Part shown: piece by piece, positions 1 through 8,027 of the stretch
Layout: the number at the start of each line of letters is the position of its first letter
How positions within the stretch are numbered: position 1 is the first letter of the stretch
Source: an uncultured Christensenella sp.
Lineage (GTDB): Bacteria > Bacillota > Clostridia > Christensenellales > Borkfalkiaceae
NCBI GenBank assembly: GCA_910587015.1
Contig: CAJUME010000015.1
Coordinates: 109,149-173,148, forward strand
DNA: 64,000 nucleotides
Reading direction: 5' to 3'
Made by a program: the position numbers and the translations under genes
Notes under the pieces: generated by a model
What the model saw: the letters and a program-made list of their open reading frames with translations, nothing else
The model's database searches: none
What the model was told of the DNA's origin: nothing

Positions 1-1171
1 CGTTTGGAATATTAAGCGTCTTTAATTCTGCGGCAACATTCCCGCAAAAGCTTTCCGCCGCCTCTGCCCTGAGTGCGGTAAGCCGCTTGCATTGCTTGTA
101 AATTCTATCGTTGCAGTCTGCAAGCTGCGCGTTATACCTTTCCACAGCGTTAGCGCTGTCGGACAAAAGCTCGTACCGCGCGCGTGCCTTTTCGAGGAAG
201 GTAAGAATTTCCGCCTCGTCAGCGCCGTATTTCTTCCTTAAAGCTTTAATCAGCGTCAGTCTTTCGTCAATTTCCTCCGCCTCTCTGCCGTCAAAGGTCA
301 AGTCGTCCGCGCTGTCGGAAATAAGCTCCGCCACGTCCGAAATTTCGGCATAAAGCCCTTCCAACCGCGAAGAAAGCTGTTCATAAGCTTCCCCGAAGGA
401 GGAAATTCCGTTTATTAGGTGCCTTGCGGAGGAAACGCCGTCAAGGCTTCCGCCGTCATCGCTCAAAACAGAGCGCGCGCCGTTCAGTGCGGAAAGTATA
501 CGTTCGGTATTGTTTAAAATGTTCTGACGGGCTTTCAGCTCGTCAAACTCGCCTATTTTTATCTCCGCCCGCTCTATTTCGTTAATTTGGTAATTCAAAA
601 GGTCGCACTGACGCTCGCGCTCGGCTCCATCTCCGCCAAGCTCTGCAATTTTCGACCTGATTTCTCGCTTTTCCTTAATCAATACGGAAAGCTCAGCCTT
701 GATTAAAGCCGCCCTTTCACCAAGAATGCCGTCCAGCACCTTAAGCTGGTTATCCTCGCTCAGCAGAAAAAAATGCTCGCTTTGACCGTGCACGTCTACC
801 AAGTGCTGGGTTACCGATTTAAGCATTGCCGCGGTTACCGCACTGCCGTTTATTTTAATAGCGCCTTTGCCGTCAAGACCGAATTTGCGGTGGATTACAA
901 TCGTTCCGTCCGTTTCTATATCGTATTCCGCAAGCTTTTTAACCGCCTCGGAATTTTCGCTTACGACAAATTCGGCACGAACCGCAGCCTCCTGCTCGCC
1001 GTACCGTATCATTGTTTTATCCGCCTTGGAGCCGAGTACAAAGTTAATCGAATCAAGAATAACCGACTTGCCGGAGCCCGTTTCGCCCGATAAAACGTTG
1101 AGTTTTTCGTCAAACTCTATATCCGCTTCGGAAATAAGCGCTATATTTTTAATATACAGCCTTTGAAGCAT
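1..1171 (-). CDS. recN: DNA repair protein RecN (3' end cut by window edge)
   Basis: The frame is open from an ATG at 1171 to base 1, giving the first 390 residues of a protein that is normally about 560. The N-terminus (MLQRLYIKNIALI) is followed by a Walker A motif, GETGSGKS, at about residues 30-37, as in SMC-like ATPases of the RecN family. The middle is rich in Leu, Glu and Lys as expected for the coiled-coil arms. The last visible residues (ELKTLNIPN) match the region where RecN re-enters its second ATPase lobe. RecN acts early in double-strand-break repair. The ATG overlaps the argR stop codon (TGATG), so the two are translationally coupled, and argR-recN is a classic Firmicutes pair. 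The Walker B half lies outside the window. Confidence 0.93.
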   Translation of the reverse strand, partial: MLQRLYIKNIALISEADIEFDEKLNVLSGETGSGKSVILDSINFVLGSKADKTMIRYGEQEAAVRAEFVVSENSEAVKKLAEYDIETDGTIVIHRKFGLDGKGAIKINGSAVTAAMLKSVTQHLVDVHGQSEHFFLLSEDNQLKVLDGILGERAALIKAELSVLIKEKREIRSKIAELGGDGAERERQCDLLNYQINEIERAEIKIGEFDELKARQNILNNTERILSALNGARSVLSDDGGSLDGVSSARHLINGISSFGEAYEQLSSRLEGLYAEISDVAELISDSADDLTFDGREAEEIDERLTLIKALRKKYGADEAEILTFLEKARARYELLSDSANAVERYNAQLADCNDRIYKQCKRLTALRAEAAESFCGNVAAELKTLNIPN

Positions 1172-1620
1172 CAGCTTAAATACTCTTGCAAAAGCGTAAC
1201 CACAACGGGCGTATGCTCGTTGCTGTCAACGACTATCAGAAGCGTGTCGTCGCCCGCAACGCTGCCGATAATTTCGTTGATTTTAAGCGAGTCGACAAAC
1301 ACACCGACCGTAGAGCCGTTGCCGCGCATTGTTTTGACAAGTATAAGGTTGTTTGCTGAATTTATTGAAAGCACACAGCCCTTGTAAAGGCTTGTCATTC
1401 TGTTGTTTACGCCATCGTCAACGTCAAGGCTGGCGTATCTGTACTTCTTCTGCACGCCGGCGACTTTGTAAAGCTTAAGTTCTTTCACGTCGCGGGAAAT
1501 CGTGGCCTGCGTAACCCTGAAATTGCTTTTGTTAAGCTCATCGCAAAGCTCTTCCTGCGTGTCAATTTCCTTGTTTGCAATAATTTCAAGAATTTTTTGC
1601 TGTCTTTTTGCTCTCTGCAT
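1171..1620 (-). CDS. argR: Arginine repressor ArgR/AhrC
   Basis: At 149 aa this is the normal ArgR length. The N-terminal winged helix covers about residues 1-70 (QEELCDELNKSNF...VTQATISRDVKEL, the typical recognition-helix segment with SRD). The C-terminal arginine-binding hexamerisation domain carries the AGDDT segment near residue 125. Family knowledge: with bound arginine it represses arginine biosynthesis and activates catabolism. The ATG overlaps the nadK stop (TAATG) and is preceded by GGAG at good spacing. It lies between nadK and recN as in many Firmicutes. No ARG-box-like palindrome was recognised nearby, so its targets lie elsewhere. Confidence 0.95.
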   Translation of the reverse strand: MQRAKRQQKILEIIANKEIDTQEELCDELNKSNFRVTQATISRDVKELKLYKVAGVQKKYRYASLDVDDGVNNRMTSLYKGCVLSINSANNLILVKTMRGNGSTVGVFVDSLKINEIIGSVAGDDTLLIVVDSNEHTPVVVTLLQEYLS

Positions 1621-2432
1621 TACTTACTCCATTTGTTTAGCTTAACTAATAATTTATTAAAAAAGTTTTTTGCGTCCCTTGTAATAAAATCCGCGGTTAT
1701 TTCCGCCCGCTTTACCGTCACCGTTTCGCCCGCGCAGATTTCGCCCGCAATTCTTCCGTCGGCAATAAGCGCAAGCGGCCTTGACTTGTCCAGAGAATTT
1801 AGCTTAACGACCGAATTGCCGCTGAAAACCACGGGACGGGAATGCAGTGAATGCGGACACACGGGCGTCATTATAAACGCGTTTATATCCGGAGCGAGCA
1901 CCGACCCGCCCGCGGCAAGCGAATATGCCGTCGAGCCCGTCGGGGTGCTGATAATTATACCGTCGGACGAAAAATTATCAACGGTTGCGCCGTCTATTTC
2001 CGCATGCAGATTTACCGTATTGCAGAAATTTATTCCGCTGGTACTGCGCTGAATAGCCAAATCGTTCAAGGCGAGCAGTGTTTTTTTGCCGCAGGTAATT
2101 TCAAGCATGCTTCTTTGCTGAACCTGATAATCTCCGCTGCACACAAGTGCGACAGCCTCGTCAAGCTTTTCCGGCTCAAATTCCGCCAAAAAGCCTAAAT
2201 GCCCGTAATTTATGCCGATAATGCGCACTTTTTTAAGCGCGCAGGCGGCCGCGATTGTAAGAATGGTTCCATCGCCGCCCAAAACAAACAGCACGTCTAT
2301 GCCGTCTAAATCGGCACAGCCTTCAACCGCCTTGCTTTCCGCGCCTTTTTCGGCAAGCAGCTTTTTCAAGCGTTCGACATAGCTTTTATTGTCGCTGAAA
2401 TATTTTCTATTATAATATATCCCCGCCTTCAT
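1620..2432 (-). CDS. nadK: NAD kinase
   Basis: This enzyme phosphorylates NAD to NADP. From the ATG at 2432 it is 270 aa. The diagnostic GGDGT motif is at residues 52-56, followed by the NYGHLGFL segment and a later SSDGIIISTPTGSTAYSLAAGG block that is highly conserved in the family. Longer in-frame starts exist at 2444 and 2471 but add residues that match nothing in the family. No clear Shine-Dalgarno sequence precedes any of them. A TTGCAT-17-TATAAT promoter ends only about 10 nt before the ATG, so the mRNA may be almost leaderless even though the gene sits 3' of tlyA. Its 3' end overlaps argR. Confidence 0.93.
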   Translation of the reverse strand: MKAGIYYNRKYFSDNKSYVERLKKLLAEKGAESKAVEGCADLDGIDVLFVLGGDGTILTIAAACALKKVRIIGINYGHLGFLAEFEPEKLDEAVALVCSGDYQVQQRSMLEITCGKKTLLALNDLAIQRSTSGINFCNTVNLHAEIDGATVDNFSSDGIIISTPTGSTAYSLAAGGSVLAPDINAFIMTPVCPHSLHSRPVVFSGNSVVKLNSLDKSRPLALIADGRIAGEICAGETVTVKRAEITADFITRDAKNFFNKLLVKLNKWSK

Positions 2433-2442
2433 ATGCCTACTC

Positions 2443-2471
2443 ATTATATAACACAATATACAAATATGCAA
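2443..2471 (-). promoter_or_regulatory. Candidate sigma-A promoter for nadK-argR-recN
   Basis: Minus-strand -35 TTGCAT (2466-2471) and -10 TATAAT (2443-2448) are separated by exactly 17 bp. The expected start site near 2436 would leave only about 4 nt before the nadK ATG at 2432. It lies in the 17-bp gap after tlyA and overlaps the longer alternative nadK starts, which argues against those starts. Confidence 0.5.
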
Positions 2472-2488
2472 ACAAAAAATGCATTAAT

Positions 2489-3244
2489 TTAAATTTTAAT
2501 GCATTTTAACAAATTTTCATTTTTTTCACAAATTCCGTCTTTTTCAAGCAAAATCACATATTCCATATTTTTATCCTTAAAAACAGGTGCATTTGTAAGC
2601 TTTTTCGGCGCAAGTCCTACAGATGCAGAAAAATTACAGATTTTCTCAATTATGCTTTTATGAATTTTGCCGTCGCGGACAATTCCGTTCTTTCCCACCC
2701 TTCTGCTCTCGCATTCGAACTGCGGTTTTATAAGCGCAAGCACATGCCTTCCGCTGTCCAAAAGTCTTGCCACTGCGCCGAGGATATACGTTAAGGAAAT
2801 AAAGCTTACGTCTATAACAACGCCGTCAATCTTTTCCGCAAACATTTCCGCATACAAATTTCTTGCGTTGAAATTGTCAATGACTATAATATTTTTATTT
2901 TTTAGGCTGTTATCCAGCTGACTTTCGCCAACGTCTATACAATAGACCTTTTTTGCACCGTTTTGCAACAGACAGTCGGTAAACCCGCCCGTGCTTGCAC
3001 CCACGTCGGCAAAAATTTTGCCGTTAACGTCAAATCCAAAGTCCTTCAGCGCCTTTGACAGCTTATAGCCGCCTGCGGAAACGTAGCTCTCCTCAGCCTC
3101 GAAAAACTCGATTTTATCGTCTGCCTTTACCTCGTATGCAGTAGAAACCGCCTTGCCGTTCACCAAAACAAGTTTATTTTCTATCGCTTTGGAAGCTTTG
3201 TTGCGCGAACCGTACCTTTCCGCAAGAAATTTATCAATTCTCAT
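2489..3244 (-). CDS. tlyA: TlyA-family rRNA (cytidine-2'-O-)methyltransferase
   Basis: The protein is 251 aa. Residues 1-50 form an S4 RNA-binding domain (MRIDKFLAERYGSRNKASKAI, then LVLVNGKAV). An FtsJ/RrmJ-like SAM methyltransferase follows: motif I VGASTGGFTDCLL near residue 81, the acidic CIDVG end of the next strand, and the catalytic-lysine strand LALIKPQFE near residue 170. TlyA enzymes 2'-O-methylate cytidines of 16S and 23S rRNA; some homologues were annotated as haemolysins. The start overlaps the dxs 3' end by 11 bp and has no Shine-Dalgarno sequence, so translation probably depends on dxs. The order dxs-tlyA-nadK-argR-recN is conserved in Firmicutes. Confidence 0.93.
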   Translation of the reverse strand: MRIDKFLAERYGSRNKASKAIENKLVLVNGKAVSTAYEVKADDKIEFFEAEESYVSAGGYKLSKALKDFGFDVNGKIFADVGASTGGFTDCLLQNGAKKVYCIDVGESQLDNSLKNKNIIVIDNFNARNLYAEMFAEKIDGVVIDVSFISLTYILGAVARLLDSGRHVLALIKPQFECESRRVGKNGIVRDGKIHKSIIEKICNFSASVGLAPKKLTNAPVFKDKNMEYVILLEKDGICEKNENLLKCIKI

Positions 3245-4967
3245 TCGATTTAATATAGTTTACGATAGCCTCGCCGCTTACTCCGAATTCGGTCATAAGC
3301 TCCGTAACGCCGCCATGCGGAATAAACCCGTCCGCATAGGCAAAATTTTTGATAAGCTTTTTATCGCCGCTGAAATACACGTCTATCAGCGAGCCGAACC
3401 CGCCGAGGAGCATATTATCCTCAACGGTAATTATAAATTTTTCCTTCAAGCTATCCAAAAGCGCGCTATCCAAGGGCTTTACAAACCGCGCGTTGATTAC
3501 GGAAACGGCAATTCCGTCCGCCGCAAGCGCTTCCGCGGCGGCAATGCCGAGCGTTACCGCGCGTTCCCCGCAAGCAATAATAACGTATTTGCCATCGGCT
3601 TCAATAAGCTTTTCCCACTTGCCTGCTACTATTTCCGACTGAACCTCGAAAATTCGCTTGCCCTCTCTGGGATAGCGTATTGCAAGCGGAGCATTGAAAT
3701 TTGCGCTGAATTCAAGCATTTTTTCAAATTCCTTTATGTCCTTGGGCACGGCTATTGTAAGATTGGGAATAAAGCTTAAAAATGATAAATCGAACACGCC
3801 CTGATGCGTTTCGCCGTCCGCGCCCGATATTCCCGCACGGTCAATGCATAGCGTAACGGGCAAATTCTGCTCGCAAATATCCAGAACAATTTCGTCAAAG
3901 GAGCGCTGTAAAAAGGTGGAATAAACCGCATAATAGGGCTTTAAGCCCTCGGTTGCCATAGAGGCGCACAAAATTGTAGCGTGCTCCTCGCATATTCCCA
4001 CGTCTACGGAACGCCGAGGATACTGTTCGAAAAAGCCGCCAAGTCCGAGCGAGGAGGTCATTGCTGCGGTAACCGCAACAATTCTGTTATCGTTTTTGGC
4101 AAGTCTTGAAAGAGTTCTGCCCAAAACGGCGGAATACTCCTCCTTAACCTCTTCGGAGTTTTTTATCGAAATGCCGTGCGTCGCTTCGGGATTTTCCTCG
4201 CAAAAGGCATAGCCCTTGCCCTTCTTTGTAATGACGTGCAAAATTACCGACTGCGTTTTTAAGCGCGCCTTTACCTCCGTCAGCTTTTCTATCATTGCTT
4301 CGAGGTTGTTGCCGTCGTAAACGCCGTCGTATGCAAAGCCGAACCTTTCGAAAATCTTTGCGTGTTTATCCTTTTTCTGCTTATGCGTTATATCCTCGCT
4401 TAAAATTTCAAGGTACTCGTGCATACTGCCGACAGTCGGCGCAATAGACATTCCGTTATCGTTCAAAATAAGCAAAACGTTGGTATTTAACAGTCGAAGA
4501 CTGTTAAAAGCCTCGTAAACAAGCCCGTTATTGAACGAGCCGTCGCCGATTACAGCAATAACAGAAAATTTTTCGCCCTTTATATCCCGAGCCTTGGCAA
4601 TGCCCAGCGCGGCGGAAACAGACGTACCCGCATGCCCTGTATCGTAGCAGTCGAACCGACTTTCTGCGCGTTTAGGAAAGCCCGAAAGCCCGCCCTTCTG
4701 CCGTATAGTAGAAAAGTCCCCGCATCTTCCCGACAGTAATTTATGCGTGTAGCACTGGTGCCCCACGTCGAAAACCACTTTATCCTCGGGAAAATCGAAG
4801 ACGTAATGTAGCGCAACGGTCAGCTCGACCATACCGAGGTTAGAGGAAAGGTGCCCGCCGCTTTTTAAAACGGTTTGGGTAATCTTCTCCCTCGCCTCCT
4901 CGCAAAGAGCCAACAGCTCTTTAAGGGTCATTTGCTTTATCTGCGCCTGAGTTATATTTTCAAGCAT
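3234..4967 (-). CDS. dxs: 1-deoxy-D-xylulose-5-phosphate synthase
   Basis: This is a thiamine-diphosphate enzyme that condenses pyruvate and glyceraldehyde-3-phosphate in the first step of the MEP isoprenoid pathway. At 577 aa it is shorter than the usual 610-640. Visible landmarks are SGGHLSSNLGMVELT (residues 36-50), FDVGHQCYTHK (67-77), the TPP motif GDGS at 141-144 with NDNGMSI near 169-175, and a transketolase pyrimidine domain with ICEEHATI and DRAGISGADGETHQGVFDLSFL. The segment usually read as GDGALTGG is GDGSFNNG here, a noticeable variation. The ATG overlaps the stop of the upstream membrane protein (TAATG). With ispA 1.3 kb upstream it places two isoprenoid genes around the OLE RNA. 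Confidence 0.95.
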   Translation of the reverse strand: MLENITQAQIKQMTLKELLALCEEAREKITQTVLKSGGHLSSNLGMVELTVALHYVFDFPEDKVVFDVGHQCYTHKLLSGRCGDFSTIRQKGGLSGFPKRAESRFDCYDTGHAGTSVSAALGIAKARDIKGEKFSVIAVIGDGSFNNGLVYEAFNSLRLLNTNVLLILNDNGMSIAPTVGSMHEYLEILSEDITHKQKKDKHAKIFERFGFAYDGVYDGNNLEAMIEKLTEVKARLKTQSVILHVITKKGKGYAFCEENPEATHGISIKNSEEVKEEYSAVLGRTLSRLAKNDNRIVAVTAAMTSSLGLGGFFEQYPRRSVDVGICEEHATILCASMATEGLKPYYAVYSTFLQRSFDEIVLDICEQNLPVTLCIDRAGISGADGETHQGVFDLSFLSFIPNLTIAVPKDIKEFEKMLEFSANFNAPLAIRYPREGKRIFEVQSEIVAGKWEKLIEADGKYVIIACGERAVTLGIAAAEALAADGIAVSVINARFVKPLDSALLDSLKEKFIITVEDNMLLGGFGSLIDVYFSGDKKLIKNFAYADGFIPHGGVTELMTEFGVSGEAIVNYIKSNEN

Positions 4968-5659
4968 TATTTCTCTCTTTTAAAAAGGGTTGTGAATTTG
5001 GCAAAGCCGAAAACAATCTGCTTGTTGAAGGTTACCGCAATATGCTTGCAAATTGCTTTACCGCCCACGGTAAGCGCGCCGATAACAGCGCTTACGCCGA
5101 TTGACGCAATAAGCTCTACCGTAGAGCCCCCGCCTAAAGCAATGCTTACGGCAAGCGCCGCACCCGCCGCACCGCTGACAATGCCGCATATATCGCCTAT
5201 AACATCGGCAAATATGCTTGAAAGCTTGCTTGCATTGCGGCAAAATACAACGGCGCGCTTTGCGCCCTTGATTTTGTTTGAGGCCATTGAATGGAATGCC
5301 GCTGTATCGCAGGACATTATCGCGTTTGCAAGCACGTCGCAACCGATATTAAGCACCAAAAGAACAATAAGCACCACCACGCATATAATCGCGGCGCTGT
5401 TTTTTATTACCACTTCTGTAAGAAAGCTGAATAAAACAGTTAGCGCAAAGGACATAAAAAGTACGCTTATGCCCCATACAAGCCATGCATATTTATGCTT
5501 TTTTTTGCTTTTCAGCTTCTTTTTTGCTTTTTTTGCGGCGGCTTTATCAGCCTTCGCTTGTTGACCTTGGCTACTTGGGGGAACTTCTGCAGTATCCCCG
5601 CCGCTTAAATTGTTAGAATTTGTCTGAGTTGGTTGATAATCGTTGTCCATAACATTCAA
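4967..5659 (-). CDS. oapA: OapA-like OLE RNA-associated membrane protein
   Basis: The product is 230 aa. Residues 1-40 are polar, 43-56 are a dense lysine cluster, and four hydrophobic segments follow at about 58-84, 88-112, 148-176 and 181-206, with a basic loop at 128-145 and a basic C-terminus (KREK). Known OapA of Halalkalibacterium halodurans is a predicted four-helix membrane protein encoded just downstream of OLE RNA and upstream of dxs; it binds the RNA and anchors it to the membrane. Helix number, position and the adjacent structured RNA all agree. I infer identity from these, not from a sequence alignment. The lysine-rich extension could contact RNA. The start at 5659 has a second ATG at 5650, and neither has a strong Shine-Dalgarno sequence. 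Confidence 0.78.
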   Translation of the reverse strand: MNVMDNDYQPTQTNSNNLSGGDTAEVPPSSQGQQAKADKAAAKKAKKKLKSKKKHKYAWLVWGISVLFMSFALTVLFSFLTEVVIKNSAAIICVVVLIVLLVLNIGCDVLANAIMSCDTAAFHSMASNKIKGAKRAVVFCRNASKLSSIFADVIGDICGIVSGAAGAALAVSIALGGGSTVELIASIGVSAVIGALTVGGKAICKHIAVTFNKQIVFGFAKFTTLFKREK

Positions 5660-5667
5660 ATTAAAAT

Positions 5668-5684
5668 ACGCACATTCCGTGCGT
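5668..5684 (-). promoter_or_regulatory. Short hairpin between OLE RNA and oapA
   Basis: The minus strand reads ACGCAC, five loop bases, GTGCGT, then ATTTTAATTT up to the oapA start at 5659. The 6-bp stem with a U-rich follow-up could be a weak terminator or an RNA processing point setting the ratio of OLE RNA to oapA mRNA. The role is inferred. Confidence 0.4.
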
Positions 5685-5694
5685 AAACAAAAAA

Positions 5695-6256
5695 CTATAT
5701 AGTGGTTTATATTAAATAAACTTTGCGGCTTAGGTTCGGAAGGATTTCCCCCACATCCACTTCCCGTCGCCGAAGAAGCAGTTTCCTTTTAAGGACATGA
5801 ACGCTTGAAAAAGCATATCCGAATTGCCACTTAGTCCACACCGTAATCTCTAATATAAAGACAGTCTAGAAGCTTTCCTTGACAATTTTTACTGAGCTAA
5901 TCCTCTTTTGCAAACAACAATTTCAAACAGCAATAGGCTCCGCCGTCCGGCCGAACGGCAAAAGCCGTGGGTCTGTTATCCGCTGCATTCACTCAAGGCA
6001 GGCTACTCTGTACCAAGCTTTCGCCTGATAGCAGGTTTAATCCGTCAAAAATAATTTTTGACGACCTCCACGGTGAATGGGGTTGGCTACGGTATGCCGT
6101 TACCTAGCTCCCATACACCTTTACTCCCAGCATTCACCCACTTTTGGCAAAGCAAGCAAACACCAGAAACTTCATCGATATGCCCTTTAACGGTATTTTA
6201 CCCCCGTCTTCGGAACAATAAAAATTGACTAGAATACTGCACCACTATATTCAGTT
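5695..6256 (-). ncRNA. ole: OLE (ornate, large, extremophilic) RNA
   Basis: About 560 nt without a plausible ORF between ispA and the OapA-like gene. The two ends pair perfectly over 10 bp (6241-6250 with 5697-5706), closing one large domain. Many internal hairpins are visible, for example 6044-6061 (GTCAAAAAT / ATTTTTGAC) and a CCG/CGG-rich hairpin near 5940-5970. The RNA carries segments such as GGGTGAATGCTGGGAGT near its 5' half that I associate with the OLE consensus. A strong sigma-A promoter lies directly upstream, and six U residues follow the closing stem (5694-5689). Known OLE RNAs are about 600 nt, lie beside ispA and immediately before oapA and dxs in Firmicutes, form a membrane RNP with OapA, OapB and OapC, and affect tolerance of cold, alcohols and magnesium. 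The call rests on size, structure and synteny; a covariance-model search was not run. Confidence 0.85.
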
Positions 6257-6262
6257 TATCAC

Positions 6263-6291
6263 ATTATAACATAATTAATGTTACAAGTCAA
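6263..6291 (-). promoter_or_regulatory. Sigma-A promoter of the OLE RNA
   Basis: Minus-strand -35 TTGACT (6286-6291), 17-bp spacer, -10 TATAAT (6263-6268). The start site is expected near 6256, a few bases before the 5' strand of the RNA's closing stem. It lies in the short gap after ispA, so the RNA can be made independently of the upstream operon. Confidence 0.8.
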
Positions 6292-6298
6292 CATTTTT

Positions 6299-7174
6299 TC
6301 AGTGTTTTCTTCCGCGCACGCTGTCTATAAGGCTCAGAAGAAAACCGTTATCGCCGCCGATGCCCTCAATTATGCCGCGGCAGCGTTCCGCAAGCACATC
6401 CGCCATAAGCTTACTGCCGTCAAGCCCGTGAATGCTTACCGAGGAATATTTACCTTCCTTTTTGTCCTTCCCTATGCTTTTGCCGAGCGTGTCGAAATCT
6501 CCCTCAACGTCTAAAATATCATCGGTAATCTGGAAAAGACAACCCAAATCCCGCCCGAATGCTTTAAGCTCTGCAAAGCATTTGCCGCCGCACAGAATGC
6601 TGGGCACGACTATCGGCGCGGTAATAAGCTTCGCCGTCTTGTTTTCCATAATAAAATTTAGCGTGGGCTCGTTAAAGCTTGTATCGTTTTCGTGCAAAAG
6701 GTCGGCTGACTGCCCCGCAATCATTCCGTAAATGCCCGCGCAGTCGCAGATAAACTCTGCCGCGGCAACGTATTGCGCGCCCTTTCGGCACTCCCTTAAC
6801 AGCACGGAATAGGCGGTATTTAACAAGCCGTCGCCCGCAAGCACTGCGTTGCCAGTGCCGAAAATTATGTGGTTTGACGGTCTGCCGCGGCGAAAATCGT
6901 CGTTATCCATTTCGGGCAAATCGTCATGTATCAGCGAATAGGTATGAATAAGCTCGGTTGCAAGAGCGAAATTATGCAATTCCTCCCGCTTTACACCGAG
7001 CAAATCGCCGATGGCAAAGGCAAGCACGGGGCGCAGACGCTTGCCGCCGAGCTCAAGGCTGTATCTTAAGCTTTTATTTAAAATTTCTGGACGGCAATTA
7101 AGATTTTCGCAAAATTTATTTAAAATACTGTTGAATTCTTTAAGATATTCATCGTATTTTTCGTTGAAATTCAA
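6299..7174 (-). CDS. ispA: Polyprenyl (farnesyl) diphosphate synthase
   Basis: This enzyme condenses IPP with allylic diphosphates. I place the start at a TTG at 7174, with AAGGAG six bases upstream and overlapping the folD stop (TTGA); this gives 291 aa, the usual length. The longer frame to 7273 runs inside folD and adds residues foreign to the family. The first aspartate-rich motif DDLPEMDND is at about residue 84, followed by DFRRGRPS, and the second, DDILD, is at about 218. GGKRLRP near residue 43 is the typical IPP-binding segment. In many Firmicutes xseA and xseB lie between folD and ispA; here they are absent. Confidence 0.93.
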   Translation of the reverse strand: MNFNEKYDEYLKEFNSILNKFCENLNCRPEILNKSLRYSLELGGKRLRPVLAFAIGDLLGVKREELHNFALATELIHTYSLIHDDLPEMDNDDFRRGRPSNHIIFGTGNAVLAGDGLLNTAYSVLLRECRKGAQYVAAAEFICDCAGIYGMIAGQSADLLHENDTSFNEPTLNFIMENKTAKLITAPIVVPSILCGGKCFAELKAFGRDLGCLFQITDDILDVEGDFDTLGKSIGKDKKEGKYSSVSIHGLDGSKLMADVLAERCRGIIEGIGGDNGFLLSLIDSVRGRKH

Positions 7175-8025
7175 AGCTTTCTCCTTAAAACCGCTGCTTG
7201 AAGCGTGTTGTGCATAAGCATTGTTATCGTCATAGGCCCCACTCCGCCGGGGACGGGAGTTATATACGAGCATTTATCCCTGACGTTTTCAAAATCCACG
7301 TCGCCGCAAAGTTTGCCGTTTTCATCGCGGTTCATACCCACATCGATTACCACCGCGCCCTGCTTAACCATATCCGCGGTAATAAATTTGGCTTTGCCGA
7401 TTGCCGCAACCAAAATATCCGCGTTAAGGCATTCCCCGCGCAGATTTTTTGTTCTGCTGTGGCAAACCGTCACTGTCGCGTTTGCATTAAGCAAAAGCAT
7501 TGCCATAGGCTTGCCGACTATGTTCGACCGCCCCACAACAACCGCGTGCTTGCCTGAAATTTCTATATTGTAATGCCTCAGCATTTCCATTACGCCGTTG
7601 GGCGTGCAAGCCACAATGCTTTCCTTACCCGTGCACAGCTTGCCCACGTTTTCAGCCGAAAAGCCGTCCACGTCCTTCTGTGCGGGGATAAGCCTTAACA
7701 TTTCGTCCGCGTTTATATGCGGCGGCAACGGCAGCTGAACAAGTATTCCGTCCACATTGTCATCGTCCGCCAACGCTTTTATATGCTTTGCCAGCTCCGA
7801 CTGCGGAATATCCTCTGGATAGCAGTAATTCTGCGATTTTATGCCAACCTCTCCGCACGCCTTTATTTTATTGCGGACGTAAACCTGCGATGCGGCGTTA
7901 TTGCCCGCCATAACCACGGCAAGCCCTATTTCGCGTCCGTATTTCAGTTTATATTCGTCAATGCGCTGTTTGATTTCCGACCGCATTTGCGCGGCAAGAC
8001 CTTTTCCATCAATTAAAGCGTGCAT
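7171..8025 (-). CDS. folD: Bifunctional methylenetetrahydrofolate dehydrogenase / cyclohydrolase FolD
   Basis: FolD interconverts 5,10-methylene-THF, 5,10-methenyl-THF and 10-formyl-THF. It is 284 aa from the ATG at 8025, which has AAAGGG six bases upstream; a TTG at 8031 overlapping the nusB stop is possible but less well placed. Characteristic segments are YVRNKIKAC with the catalytic lysine near residue 54, VDGILVQLPLP, SNIVGKPMAMLLL and the C-terminal PGGVGPMTITMLMHNT. It lies between nusB and ispA as in other Firmicutes and was probably transcribed with asp23 and nusB. Confidence 0.95.
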   Translation of the reverse strand: MHALIDGKGLAAQMRSEIKQRIDEYKLKYGREIGLAVVMAGNNAASQVYVRNKIKACGEVGIKSQNYCYPEDIPQSELAKHIKALADDDNVDGILVQLPLPPHINADEMLRLIPAQKDVDGFSAENVGKLCTGKESIVACTPNGVMEMLRHYNIEISGKHAVVVGRSNIVGKPMAMLLLNANATVTVCHSRTKNLRGECLNADILVAAIGKAKFITADMVKQGAVVIDVGMNRDENGKLCGDVDFENVRDKCSYITPVPGGVGPMTITMLMHNTLQAAVLRRKL

Positions 8026-8027
8026 AT

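Noticed and set aside
5660..6298. Non-coding stretch considered as tmRNA, RNase P RNA, group I/II intron or riboswitch
   Set aside because: No tmRNA tag ORF, no tRNA-like ends, no RNase P signature (that RNA is at 28.2-28.6 kb), no intron-encoded protein and no known aptamer core; location and size fit OLE RNA much better.
7175..7273. Extended amino-terminus of ispA
   Set aside because: The extra 33 residues are encoded in folD, and a TTG with a well-placed AAGGAG gives the normal length.
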